Positions 14,909 to 22,472 of a DNA stretch of 64,000 nt are shown one piece after another. The notes below the pieces were generated by a model. It did no database searches and had not been told where the DNA came from. It saw nothing but the letters and a program-made list of their open reading frames with translations. The DNA is taken from positions 122,006 through 186,005 of the forward strand of contig JAJPIA010000085.1 in the NCBI GenBank assembly GCA_021324975.1, in the 5' to 3' direction. The DNA comes from Bacillota bacterium (GTDB taxonomy: Bacteria > Sysuimicrobiota > Sysuimicrobiia > Sysuimicrobiales > Segetimicrobiaceae). Numbering within the stretch: position 1 is the first letter of the stretch; every line of letters starts with the position of its first letter. The translations under genes and the position numbers were made by a program.

Positions 14909-16108
14909 CTAGTTGGGCTCCGCGAGGTACGGGAACGACGAGAGGAGCGGCTTGTGGCCGGTGCCGCCGCCGTTGGGTCCGGCGTACGTCACGTTGTCGG
15001 TCTTCACCGCGCCGTTCGTGACCACGGAGAGGGTCACGTGAATCACGTCGTCGGTGATCTTGCGGCCGCGGATCGGGCTGCCCTTCGCGTTCAGCGCGGC
15101 AGCGTACCCGCTCGGTCCGCTGGTGTCGATGCGCATCACGTCAGGCAGGAACGCGAGCAGGAGGGCGGTCGCGCGCGCGTCGTCATTGCCGAACGCCATC
15201 AACGTGTGCTTGGCCTCGGCGACGATCGGACCCGCGACCTCCGCCTCCGGCTTGTGGCCGGCGAGCGCGGCCGCCTCGAAGTCCGGTCCCACGCTATTGA
15301 GGGCGTTCTGATAGGCGGTCGTGGTCAGCAGGCCTTCGCCGATAGCCGGCCGGGCCAGACGGGCGATCTGCTTACCGCCGACGCTCACGGTCGTCCAGGC
15401 GTCGTAGGTCGTCGCGGACGTCGAGCCCGCAAGCCACGCGCGGGGCACCCGGACCGCGATGGACAGGATGTTGTAGCCCGCGGTGAAGTCGTAGCCGGGG
15501 GTGCGGAACCCGACTTTGGGTCCCATCCCCAGCGCGCCCGCGCGGACGCGGAAGAATTGCTCCACGTCGAAGAAGAACGGGTCCTCACGCAGCCCCGCGA
15601 ACACCGAGATCGTGCTGCCGGCGAGATTTACCGGCGTCACGATCGGCGCGCCCGCCGCGGCAAGCGGCGTGGTCCGCGCCGCGCCCATGGCGCTCGCACT
15701 GGTGACACCGTTTCGCACGGCCGTCACCTTGATCGGCTGCGAGCCGTCCTTCGCCGGGGCGCCGAACTCGAACCGCAGCATCGCATCGGTCTTTCCGGTC
15801 GGCGTCGCGTCGTTGTTCATGACCCGCGTCACGTGGATGTCGTACCGGGCATTCGTGCTGAAGTTGTACTCCTGCCGTGGCAGCGACCGCGGGTTGACAT
15901 TCATGATGAACACGAGATCGCCGGCGGCCGCGCCAGGATTCTGGTCTTGCTCGCAGAACACGAAGAAATCCGTGGTGTGGAGCGCCCGGCCTTTCATATC
16001 GAGCTCGCCGTCGTCGTGGTTGGAGGCCACGAGCAGCCGGGGTGTCATCACCAACCCCGCCAGCGCCAGGAGCGCAAGGGCGGACAGCCAACACCTGGAT
16101 CGTGCCAT
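14909..16108 (-). CDS. DUF4331 family secreted protein
   Basis: The protein has 399 residues. A signal peptide (WLSALALLALAGLVMTPRLLVAS, to about 28) is followed by SNHDDGELDMKGRALHTTDFFVF, the typical start of DUF4331 proteins, and by DLVFIMNVNPRS, DPFFFDVEQFF, GYNILSIAVRVPRAWL and FLPDVMRID. The family is exported and of unknown function. ATG 16108 was chosen because GGAGGTGG lies just upstream and the signal peptide begins there; the longer frame has no such features. It is the first gene of the sigma/anti-sigma operon and probably its main product. Confidence 0.9.
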   Translation of the reverse strand: MARSRCWLSALALLALAGLVMTPRLLVASNHDDGELDMKGRALHTTDFFVFCEQDQNPGAAAGDLVFIMNVNPRSLPRQEYNFSTNARYDIHVTRVMNNDATPTGKTDAMLRFEFGAPAKDGSQPIKVTAVRNGVTSASAMGAARTTPLAAAGAPIVTPVNLAGSTISVFAGLREDPFFFDVEQFFRVRAGALGMGPKVGFRTPGYDFTAGYNILSIAVRVPRAWLAGSTSATTYDAWTTVSVGGKQIARLARPAIGEGLLTTTAYQNALNSVGPDFEAAALAGHKPEAEVAGPIVAEAKHTLMAFGNDDARATALLLAFLPDVMRIDTSGPSGYAAALNAKGSPIRGRKITDDVIHVTLSVVTNGAVKTDNVTYAGPNGGGTGHKPLLSSFPYLAEPN

Positions 16109-16194
16109 CGAGCCACCTCCCTGTTGTCGTCTCGGAAGCGGCCGCCCCACCCGGGACATCCGCGCGCGCTCGGCAGCTCTTCCGTCACCGCGGT

Positions 16195-16222
16195 ATTCGC
16201 AGCCCGGCGGGGTCGCGGATTG
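16195..16222 (-). promoter_or_regulatory. Candidate ECF (SigK-like) promoter of the DUF4331 operon
   Basis: On the minus strand CAATCC (16222-16217) and GCGAAT (16200-16195) are 16 bp apart. This resembles the SigK pattern I know from mycobacteria (CCATCC, 16-17 bp, CCGAAT). It lies about 85 bp upstream of the DUF4331 start codon. The match is short and needs a genome-wide test. Confidence 0.42.
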
Positions 16223-16235
16223 GCCGCCTCGCGAG

Positions 16236-16262
16236 GCATCCAAATCGTCCGATCGGACGAAT
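16236..16262 (+). promoter_or_regulatory. Candidate divergent ECF promoter toward the GYD gene
   Basis: GCATCC (16236-16241) and ACGAAT (16257-16262) are 15 bp apart on the plus strand, a spacing slightly short for the SigK class. The site points toward the gene at 16385. The spacer overlaps a 16-bp palindrome, so this may instead be an operator. Confidence 0.3.
16245..16260. promoter_or_regulatory. 16-bp perfect palindrome, possible operator
   Basis: TCGTCCGATCGGACGA is a perfect dyad in the 276-bp divergent region between the DUF4331 operon and the GYD gene. It lies between the two candidate promoters, as a dimeric repressor site would. No regulator gene next to it identifies a binding protein. 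Confidence 0.4.
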
Positions 16263-16384
16263 GCACTGGATAGACGCCGGAGGACCGGCCTGGTACATAT
16301 GGTTCGGCCCGGCACTCCGCCGCTCGTGAGAGTGAGCGACTCGCGCGAACGGGCACGAAGACTTCAGCACAAGGGGGCAGAGCA

Positions 16385-16678
16385 ATGGTCACTTACGTGA
16401 TTCTGGGCAGCTACACCGAGCAGGGCATCAAGAATATCAGGCAGCTTCCGCAGCTTCGCCAGTCGGCCGAACAGTTCGTCAGCGCCAAAGGCGGCCGCGT
16501 CGTTGCGAACTACACGACGTTTGGCGGCTACGACTTTGTGTTCATCGCGGAGTTTCCGAACGACGAGGCCGCGCTCGAAGGCGCGTTCCTCTTCGGAAGC
16601 CGGGGCGACGTCCGCACCCAGACGCTACGGGCCTTCAGCCCGCAGGAGGCGGAGGCGGTCACGAAGCGGCTGCCATAA
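16385..16678 (+). CDS. GYD-domain protein
   Basis: The protein has 97 residues. MVTYVILGSYTEQGIKNIRQLPQLRQSAEQFV, the motif TFGGYDFVFIAEFPNDEAALEGAF and RTQTLRAFSPQEA define the GYD family, a ferredoxin-like fold of unknown function often found as a stand-alone small protein. ATG 16385 follows AAGGGGGCAGAGCA. It is monocistronic and diverges from the DUF4331 operon. Confidence 0.88.
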   Translation: MVTYVILGSYTEQGIKNIRQLPQLRQSAEQFVSAKGGRVVANYTTFGGYDFVFIAEFPNDEAALEGAFLFGSRGDVRTQTLRAFSPQEAEAVTKRLP

Positions 16679-16842
16679 CCGGCGCACCATACCTATCTAC
16701 TGACCCTGCAACTCGTGTAGCAGTGTACGCAGGTGGATCACTCTCTTCTCCTGGACGGTTGCCACCGCGACGGCCTTGCCCGATCTCAACGCCGGCCCGA
16801 CGATACAGAAGTGGGCCGATCGTCGCGACGCGAAGCGGCTGA

Positions 16843-17025
16843 CTAACTGACCCGCTTCAAGCCGTGGTTTGCTTGCAGCGCCTCAACTTGGGCCCGGGCC
16901 GCCAGGAGCGCCCGTTCGGCCTCCGCGCGGCGGGTCTCGGCGAGATCGCGTGCGTGGCACGCCCGCCTGTACGCTGCCTCGGCTTGTTCGAGCCGGTACT
17001 CGGCGTCCTTCAACGTCGCGCTCAT
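16843..17025 (-). CDS. Small coiled-coil protein (60 aa), unrecognised
   Basis: The 60-residue ORF begins at an ATG with GGGAGGAATGATT upstream. Nearly all of it is one charged helix (LKDAEYRLEQAEAAYRRACHARDLAETRRAEAERALLAARAQVEALQ) with heptad-like alanine/leucine spacing, so a coiled coil is likely. I do not recognise a family. The good ribosome binding site and helical composition favour a real gene over a chance frame. Confidence 0.5.
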   Translation of the reverse strand: MSATLKDAEYRLEQAEAAYRRACHARDLAETRRAEAERALLAARAQVEALQANHGLKRVS

Positions 17026-17397
17026 AATCATTCCTCCCTGTGGCCTCCCATTGGCTTCCCCTGGCCCGGGTTGCCGCTGGCGCTCCATTCGCCAGTTGCG
17101 CGACCCGATCGCTGGCTCCTGTTCCAAAAGGAACATATCGAATAGCCAAACGGCCATCGCGGCAGGCTCTTCCGGGGGCCGCGGACTCGAGCGATCCTTG
17201 AGCACGTCGAAGCAGCGCAGCGTCCATGGCGGCCGGATGGCCTCGAGCTGGTTCGGATTCGATGCCGCCGCGCTCCGCAACGTCCTGGCCGCCTCTACGG
17301 GCGGCAGGCCGTGACGGTGTTGGGTGGAAATGTCCGTTTCGGCGTCCCTCAAACGTTCATAGGTCGAACAAATCGTACGCGAGGAGGAGGGAGTGCC
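17026..17397. other. Intergenic region without convincing genes
   Basis: About 370 bp lie between the small minus-strand ORF and the DGPF gene. Open frames on both strands lack ribosome binding sites and known motifs. The only signal noted is the candidate ECF42-type site at 17331-17358. A further 160 bp (16679-16842) between the GYD gene and the small ORF show nothing. Confidence 0.5.
17331..17358 (+). promoter_or_regulatory. Weak candidate ECF42 promoter
   Basis: TGTCCG (17331-17336), 17 bp, then CGTTC (17354-17358), ending 39 bp before the DGPF gene. ECF42 factors are known to use a TGTCGA-like -35 and a CGTC-like -10 and to drive their own DGPF partner genes. The match here is partial. 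Confidence 0.28.
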
Positions 17398-17754
17398 ATG
17401 CCGGAATTCGTGTTCTTGTACCGAAACACCCCGGAAGCGATCCGGGAGGCGTCCGGTTCGCCCGAACGGGCGCAGCAGTCGATGCAGAAGTGGCGGGCGT
17501 GGTTCAAGGATCTGGGTGATAAGGGCCACCTCAAGAACATCGGCCAGCCACTCGACCACCCGGGCAAGGTCGTCGCCGGGAAGGCGAAGACGGTGACCGA
17601 CGGGCCCTACGCGGAGACCAAGGACGTCGTCGGCGGCTTCTCCATCGTCGAGGCCAGGGATCTGAACCAGGCGGCCCAACTGGCGTCCGGGTGTCCGGTT
17701 ACCGACAATGGTGGTTCGGTGGAAGTCCGGCCGGTGATGCGGCTGGAGATGTAG
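17398..17754 (+). CDS. YCII/DGPF-domain protein
   Basis: The protein has 118 residues. MPEFVFLYRNTPEAIREASGSPE, WRAWFKDLGDKGHL and the signature VTDGPYAETKDVVGGFSIVEARDLNQAAQLASGCPV mark the DGPF branch of the YCII superfamily. These proteins are the regular genomic partners of ECF42 sigma factors, such as the one 7 bp downstream, and are their usual targets. ATG 17398 follows GAGGAGGAGGGAG. The biochemical function is not known. Confidence 0.9.
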   Translation: MPEFVFLYRNTPEAIREASGSPERAQQSMQKWRAWFKDLGDKGHLKNIGQPLDHPGKVVAGKAKTVTDGPYAETKDVVGGFSIVEARDLNQAAQLASGCPVTDNGGSVEVRPVMRLEM

Positions 17755-17761
17755 CGGACGC

Positions 17762-19036
17762 GTGGAACCCGACGAGGCAGCCGAGCATCTCTTCCGGCGG
17801 GAATCCGGCCGCCTCGTCGCGGTTCTCACGCGCCTCTTCGGCATTCATAATCTCGCCCTGGCAGAAGACGTCGTTCAAGACGCCTTCTGCCGGGCGCTGG
17901 AGACCTGGAAGTTCCACGGCGTGCCGAAGAACCCGTCCGCGTGGCTCATGACCACGGCCAAACACCGGGCGCTCGACGTGCTTCGGCGGGAGGCGACGGC
18001 GCGCAGGTTCGCACCGGATCTCCGACCGTTCCTCGAGTCCGAGTGGACGGTGACCCAAGTCGTCGAGGAGGTCTTCGACGCGGGCGGCATCACGGACATC
18101 CAGCTGCGGATGATGTTCTCCTGCGCGCATCCGCAGTTGCCGGAAGAGACCCGGCTGGCTCTCATCCTCCATCTCGTCTGCGGGTTTGGGATGGACGAAA
18201 CGGCGGCCGCGTTCCTCAAAAACACCGCCGCCATGCAAAAGCGGCTCCGGCGGGCCAAGACGACGCTGGCGCAGTCCAAGGAATTGTTCGATCTGTCGGG
18301 CGCACATGACGTCGCCGCCCGTCTTCCGGCGGTGACGCGCGCGGTGTACCTGCTGTTCAACGAAGGCTACCATGGAGCGTCCGCGGAGTCGCCGGTGCGC
18401 GTCGAGTTGTGCGCCGAGGCGCTACGCCTGGTCTCACTTCTGCTGGCAAATCCCGTGACGTCGACGCCAACCAGCCACGCGCTTGCGGCACTGCTTCACT
18501 TTCTGGCCGCGCGGCTGCCGGGCCGCGTCGACGCCGCCGGAGACCTCGTCCTGCTGGTGGATCAGAACCGGAGCCACTGGGATGCCGCGCTGATCGCGGA
18601 AGGCTGGCGACAGCTTGAGCTCTCGGCAGGCGGGACCGAGGTGACCCCGTACCACATCGAGGCGGCCATCGCCAGCGTGCACGCGGCGGCGCGGCGCACC
18701 GAGGAGACGAATTGGGGCGCCATCGTGTCCCTTTACGACACGCTGATGCGCATTCAGCCGTCGCCGGTCGTGGCCCTGAACCGCGCGGTGGCCGTAGCAC
18801 AGCATGAGGGGCCGGCTCGGGGGCTCGAGGAGATCGAACGGATCGATGACCGCAGGCGCCTCTCGCGGTACCCGTTCTATTACTCGGCGCGCGGGGAGTT
18901 TGAATACCGCCTCGGCCGCCTGCGCGACGCCCGGAGAGACTTTGAGGGCGCCTTGACGCTTGCGCGAAGCCCCGCCGAACGGCGCTTCCTCGAGGGGCGC
19001 ATCCAGGACTGCCACGGTTCAACCCGGACGGCATGA
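17762..19036 (+). CDS. ECF42-type sigma factor with C-terminal TPR-like extension (DUF6596)
   Basis: The protein has 424 residues, twice the usual ECF length. Sigma-2 is at 10-80 (ALAEDVVQDAFCRALETWKFHGVPKNPSAWLMTTAKHRALDVLRRE), sigma-4-like helices at 120-165 (LHLVCGFGMDETAAAFLKNTAAMQKRLRRAK), then an extension of about 230 residues (VYLLFNEGYHGASAESPVRVELCAEALRL; SPVVALNRAVAVAQHEGPARGLEEIE; a final TPR-like pair). This extension replaces an anti-sigma factor as the regulatory part in ECF42. The start is GTG 17762. The DGPF gene just upstream confirms the group. Confidence 0.9.
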   Translation: MEPDEAAEHLFRRESGRLVAVLTRLFGIHNLALAEDVVQDAFCRALETWKFHGVPKNPSAWLMTTAKHRALDVLRREATARRFAPDLRPFLESEWTVTQVVEEVFDAGGITDIQLRMMFSCAHPQLPEETRLALILHLVCGFGMDETAAAFLKNTAAMQKRLRRAKTTLAQSKELFDLSGAHDVAARLPAVTRAVYLLFNEGYHGASAESPVRVELCAEALRLVSLLLANPVTSTPTSHALAALLHFLAARLPGRVDAAGDLVLLVDQNRSHWDAALIAEGWRQLELSAGGTEVTPYHIEAAIASVHAAARRTEETNWGAIVSLYDTLMRIQPSPVVALNRAVAVAQHEGPARGLEEIERIDDRRRLSRYPFYYSARGEFEYRLGRLRDARRDFEGALTLARSPAERRFLEGRIQDCHGSTRTA

Positions 19037-19146
19037 CGCCGACAACGGCACGAGGCTGACGAATGCAAGTTTTTGAGCTGGAGGACCTATTTTCGTCTAA
19101 GGCGCTCGCGAAGGGGGCACGATCCTCGTAAGGGTATCGGACTACG

Positions 19147-21507
19147 GTGCTCGCGGGGGGACTATCGCTGCACGACCAGCGTCGCTCATGGGTATCGTGG
19201 GTGATCGCGTGGGGGCCGCTTGTTTCCGGAGGGTTCCTGGTCGCCGCTGCCCTGCTGCTTGGGCCTCTCCCGCCGCTCCCCGTGTTTGCTGGGTTCCTCC
19301 TGCTCTGCCTCGGTGCTGAGAATCTCAATCTCACCCTCCCTCAAGCGGGCACGGTAGCGTTCGGGCCCGCAGCGTCTCTGCCCGCAGCGCTCATCCTGGG
19401 GCCCGGGTATGCCGCACTCTGCGCCGGCATCGCGCAATTGGCGGTCAACCTGCAGCGCCGGCGCCCGGGTATCACGATTATGTTCAATTCTAGCCAGCGG
19501 GCGTTGAGCGTCGTCCTCGCGGGGGTGGCGTGGACCCTCATCGAGTCCGGCCGCGTGTCGCTCACGCATGCTGCCCCGCTGTGGCATCCCGGCCGAGTGC
19601 TGCCGGCGGCGCTGGGATGCATCGCCGCCTATGCCGCTGTGACCCACGTCGTCGTGAGCCTCTATTCAGCCGTGCGGCGTGAGGTGCCCGTACGGACCGT
19701 GCTGCTCGGGAACGCATCAATCCGGCTGGCCACGACGTGGGCGCTTGGGTCGTTTGGCGTGCTGATGACGTTCGAGTTGCTCCGAGTTCGCACCGCCCCG
19801 CCCAATCTCCAGTACGTGCTTGTGCTACCGATCGTGGCCGGGCTCGCGTTCCTCGTCTACGACTCCCACCGTCAGACGAACCGCGACCTCGGTCGCCTCT
19901 ACGCCGCGGTTACGGATCTCGCGCAGGCCGCCGGCCTCGAGCAGTTATTGGAGCGCCTCGCCGGGCTCATTGCGCGGGTGGCAACGCCGGCTGCCCTATG
20001 GGTCAGCCTGCGGAACACCCGCGGCGGTTTCGACGTGGCTGTGTCGCGCGGACTCGACCCCGCGGCGGCGCAGGGTCTCGCCGACACCGTGACGCTCGAA
20101 CTCTGGCGCCGTCCGGGCGCTTCGGCGGGTCCGGCGCGGGAGAGCGACTGGATGCGCCGCCACCGAGATCCCCTCAGGGCAACCGGCCAACCCGTCCGAA
20201 GCGTGATGCTGGTACCCCTCATGACCGGGACGAACCTGCTGGGATCGCTCGGGCTGATCCACCCGATCCCCGACTACTTCATCCCGGCGCAGGAGCAGGC
20301 CGTCACGATGCTCGCCGCGCAGGCCGCGCTCGTCGTCAACTCCCTGCGCCTCTACGGAGAGTCACAGCGCAACCTCGCGCGCGCCGAAGCGCTCCAGGCG
20401 CGAAATGCCGACCTACTGCGCGAGTCGGAGCGCAGAGCGCATCAGCTCACGCTCTTGAACCGATCCTTCACGCGCGTCGCAACCTCGCTGGCCACGGATG
20501 AGGTCTTCGGCGCGCTCGTGGACGAATTGCGCGATACGCTCGGCTATCCGTTCGTGTCGCTCCAGCTGCTCGAGGGCGACGCGCTTCGGCTCGTGGCGAC
20601 GCGCGGCTACCAAGCCGGTAAGGATCTGTTCCCGGTCTCGCGGGGCATCATCGGCCGCGTCGCCCGCACCGGGCAGTTCGCGCTCGTCCTCGACGTCGGA
20701 TCCGATCCCGACTACGTCGCCTCCGACGCCCGGATCACGCAACAGGTCAGCGTGCCGATCCTGCGCCGCGGTACCGTGGTCGGCGTGATCACGGTCGAGA
20801 CCATCGAGCGGGTGCTGGGAACCGCGGACCTCGAGCTGCTGACCACGCTGGCAGGTTACGCCGCCGTCGCCATCGACAACGCGCGGCACTACGAAGAAAC
20901 GCGCTCCCTGGCGATGACCGACGGGTTGACCGGGCTTGCGAACCGCCGGACACTCTGGGAAGCCCTCGAGCGGGAAATCGCGCGGGCAAGCCGAGCAGGC
21001 ACGCCCTTGTCGGTCGTCATGATCGAGGTCGATCGATTCAAACGTTTCAATGACACGCACGGGCACCTGTTGGGCGACTTCGCGCTGCAGCAGGTCGCGC
21101 GCGTCCTCACGCGCGAGCACCGCGCCCACGTCGACGTCGTGGCGCGCTATGGCGGCGACGAATTTGTCGCGCTTCTCCCCGAAACGCGCAAAGCGGAGGC
21201 TACCGTGTTGGCGGAGCGGATCCGCCACCTCGTGGGAGGTGCGTCGGAGCGCGCCCCGACCGACGGGAGCGAGACGCTCGGCCCGCTGATCACGGTCAGC
21301 CTGGGCGTGGCGAGTTTTCCCGAAGATGGCCGGACCGTCGAGGCGCTTGTTAGGGCTGCGGACCGTGCAATGTACACGGTCAAAGCCGCGGGGGGCGACG
21401 CCGTTGCGGTGGCTTCGCTCGGCAACACGACGGCCCTGGAGCGCTCTCGGGACGGCGCGCCACCGCGCGCGGAACCAACTATCGGGCCCCGAAGGCGCGA
21501 GTCATGA
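19147..21507 (+). CDS. Membrane-bound GAF-GAF-GGDEF diguanylate cyclase
   Basis: The protein has 786 residues. About seven helices fill residues 15-240 (MASE-like sensor with GFLLLCLGAENLNLTLPQAGTVAFGPAA). A first GAF-like domain (about 255-400), a coiled linker, a second GAF domain (about 435-580) and a GGDEF domain (RYGGDEFVALLP; GGDEF at 669-673) follow. The catalytic loop should make cyclic di-GMP. The first metal aspartate is conservatively changed (IEVDRFKRFND instead of DxD), and the product-inhibition RxxD is absent (AHVD). GTG 19147 lies after a weak AAGGG, so the exact start is uncertain. Confidence 0.88.
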   Translation: MLAGGLSLHDQRRSWVSWVIAWGPLVSGGFLVAAALLLGPLPPLPVFAGFLLLCLGAENLNLTLPQAGTVAFGPAASLPAALILGPGYAALCAGIAQLAVNLQRRRPGITIMFNSSQRALSVVLAGVAWTLIESGRVSLTHAAPLWHPGRVLPAALGCIAAYAAVTHVVVSLYSAVRREVPVRTVLLGNASIRLATTWALGSFGVLMTFELLRVRTAPPNLQYVLVLPIVAGLAFLVYDSHRQTNRDLGRLYAAVTDLAQAAGLEQLLERLAGLIARVATPAALWVSLRNTRGGFDVAVSRGLDPAAAQGLADTVTLELWRRPGASAGPARESDWMRRHRDPLRATGQPVRSVMLVPLMTGTNLLGSLGLIHPIPDYFIPAQEQAVTMLAAQAALVVNSLRLYGESQRNLARAEALQARNADLLRESERRAHQLTLLNRSFTRVATSLATDEVFGALVDELRDTLGYPFVSLQLLEGDALRLVATRGYQAGKDLFPVSRGIIGRVARTGQFALVLDVGSDPDYVASDARITQQVSVPILRRGTVVGVITVETIERVLGTADLELLTTLAGYAAVAIDNARHYEETRSLAMTDGLTGLANRRTLWEALEREIARASRAGTPLSVVMIEVDRFKRFNDTHGHLLGDFALQQVARVLTREHRAHVDVVARYGGDEFVALLPETRKAEATVLAERIRHLVGGASERAPTDGSETLGPLITVSLGVASFPEDGRTVEALVRAADRAMYTVKAAGGDAVAVASLGNTTALERSRDGAPPRAEPTIGPRRRES

Positions 21508-21551
21508 CCAGCCGTCGAACTCGAGGAGCGCGCGAACGGATAGACACACGA

Positions 21552-21580
21552 ACGGCCCGGCCGATCGTGCGCCGGGCCGT
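21552..21580. terminator. Hairpin between the GGDEF gene and tRNA-Pro
   Basis: ACGGCCCGGC (21552-21561) and GCCGGGCCGT (21571-21580) form a perfect 10-bp stem with a 9-nt loop. It lies 44 bp after the GGDEF stop and 40 bp after the 3' end of the tRNA on the other strand. T-runs are weak on both sides, so it may end both transcripts or neither fully. Confidence 0.42.
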
Positions 21581-21620
21581 GTCTTGCTGGGTGTTCGTCG
21601 GGTCTAGTAGGTGGTTTGTC

Positions 21621-21697
21621 TGGTCGGGCCGGGCGGATTTGAACCGCCGACCACCTGAACCCCATTCAGGTGCGCTACCAAGCTGCGCTACGGCCCG
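21621..21697 (-). tRNA. tRNA-Pro (GGG anticodon)
   Basis: The minus strand folds as a 77-nt tRNA. The acceptor stem is CGGGCCG with CGGCCCG, the D-arm contains GCGCAGCTTGGTAGCGC, the anticodon stem CCTGA/TCAGG holds a loop reading GGG, and the T-arm contains GGCGGTTCAAATCCGCC. The discriminator A and CCA are encoded (21624-21621). The GGG anticodon reads proline CCC and CCT codons. Confidence 0.96.
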
Positions 21698-21707
21698 TCC
21701 ACGGCTC

Positions 21708-21713
21708 ATTATA
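21708..21713 (-). promoter_or_regulatory. -10 element of the tRNA-Pro promoter
   Basis: A perfect TATAAT (21713-21708 on the minus strand) lies 11 bp upstream of the mature tRNA 5' end, giving a short 5' leader. No good -35 hexamer is seen 16-18 bp upstream. Confidence 0.6.
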
Positions 21714-21741
21714 GCACCGTTGTGCAAAATGATCGGTCGAG

Positions 21742-22110
21742 GTGAGCGAGATGTTTCCGGCGGCTCTGCATCAGGCGAAACTCGTTCAAACGGCGGTCTT
21801 CTTCGCCCTCGGGCTCCTGTTCATCGCTCTCAGCATTCCGCTCATGCTCGAGCGGGTGGGCCCTAACCGCTGGTACGGCTTTCGCGTGGCGAAGACCCTC
21901 TCCGACCCGCGCGTCTGGTATCCTGCCAACCGGATCATGGGCTACGATATGACGGCGGCGGGGGCTCTCGTGTGCATCACGTCCTTCGTACTCTTTGTCT
22001 TCGTCCGGCAGTGTCCGCCCGGTTTTCGCGCGGCGGTCAACTTGGGCGTCCTGCTCGGGGCCGTGGCGGCATCGCTCGTTCACGGATTTCTCGTGCTCCG
22101 GCGTCTGTAG
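21742..22110 (+). CDS. SdpI-family membrane protein
   Basis: The protein has 122 residues with three helices. The signature RVGPNRWYGFRVAKTLSDPRVWYPANRIMGYDM matches the SdpI/YhfL family motif (N-x-W-Y-G-x-R ... W-x-x-A-N-R). In Bacillus, SdpI is the immunity protein against the SdpC toxin, but most family members are stand-alone and of unknown role. No toxin gene is seen nearby. The start is GTG 21742. Confidence 0.82.
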   Translation: MSEMFPAALHQAKLVQTAVFFALGLLFIALSIPLMLERVGPNRWYGFRVAKTLSDPRVWYPANRIMGYDMTAAGALVCITSFVLFVFVRQCPPGFRAAVNLGVLLGAVAASLVHGFLVLRRL

Positions 22111-22168
22111 CCGGAACTCGAGGAGGGGGAAGAAAGTCGTCGCCCCGCCGGCCTGGGCTCGAGCGGCA

Positions 22169-22447
22169 TCACAGGCCGGAAAGGTCTCGCTCCGGGAGGA
22201 GCGCAGAGGCCTGAGGCGCCCCCGCTTCCCGAACCGGCCAGCGGCCCGCCTCCACCAGCGTGAGAAAGTCGCTCACAGCGCGGTGGAATGCCGCGGGTTC
22301 CTCGAGATTGATCGCGTGGCCCGTGGCCGGCAGGACGAGCAAGCCGGCGGACCGTACGCGCTCCTTCAGGAACAGCCCCGGCCTCAGGCACGGCTCGTCC
22401 TCGTCCCCAATCGCGGCTAAGAGCAACTGGGCGGTACACCCGGCCAT
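22169..22447 (-). pseudogene. Remnant of an alpha/beta hydrolase (C-terminal third)
   Basis: Ninety-two residues remain: QLLLAAIGDEDEPCLRPGLFLKERVRSAGLLVLPATGHAINLEEPAAFHRAVSDFLTLVEAG. This matches the end of alpha/beta hydrolases, with the acid residue strand (IGDEDEP) and the catalytic histidine (TGHAINLEEP). The lid, nucleophile serine and first two thirds are missing. The upstream side on the same strand is the intact panE gene 25 bp away, so the 5' part has been deleted. The rest of 22111-22472 shows nothing. Confidence 0.62.
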
Positions 22448-22472
22448 GATGGCACAACCGCGACCCTTTCCG

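Noticed and set aside
21742-22110. SdpI-like gene as part of a toxin-immunity system
   Set aside because: No sdpC- or sdpAB-like gene lies next to it; most SdpI-family proteins occur alone.
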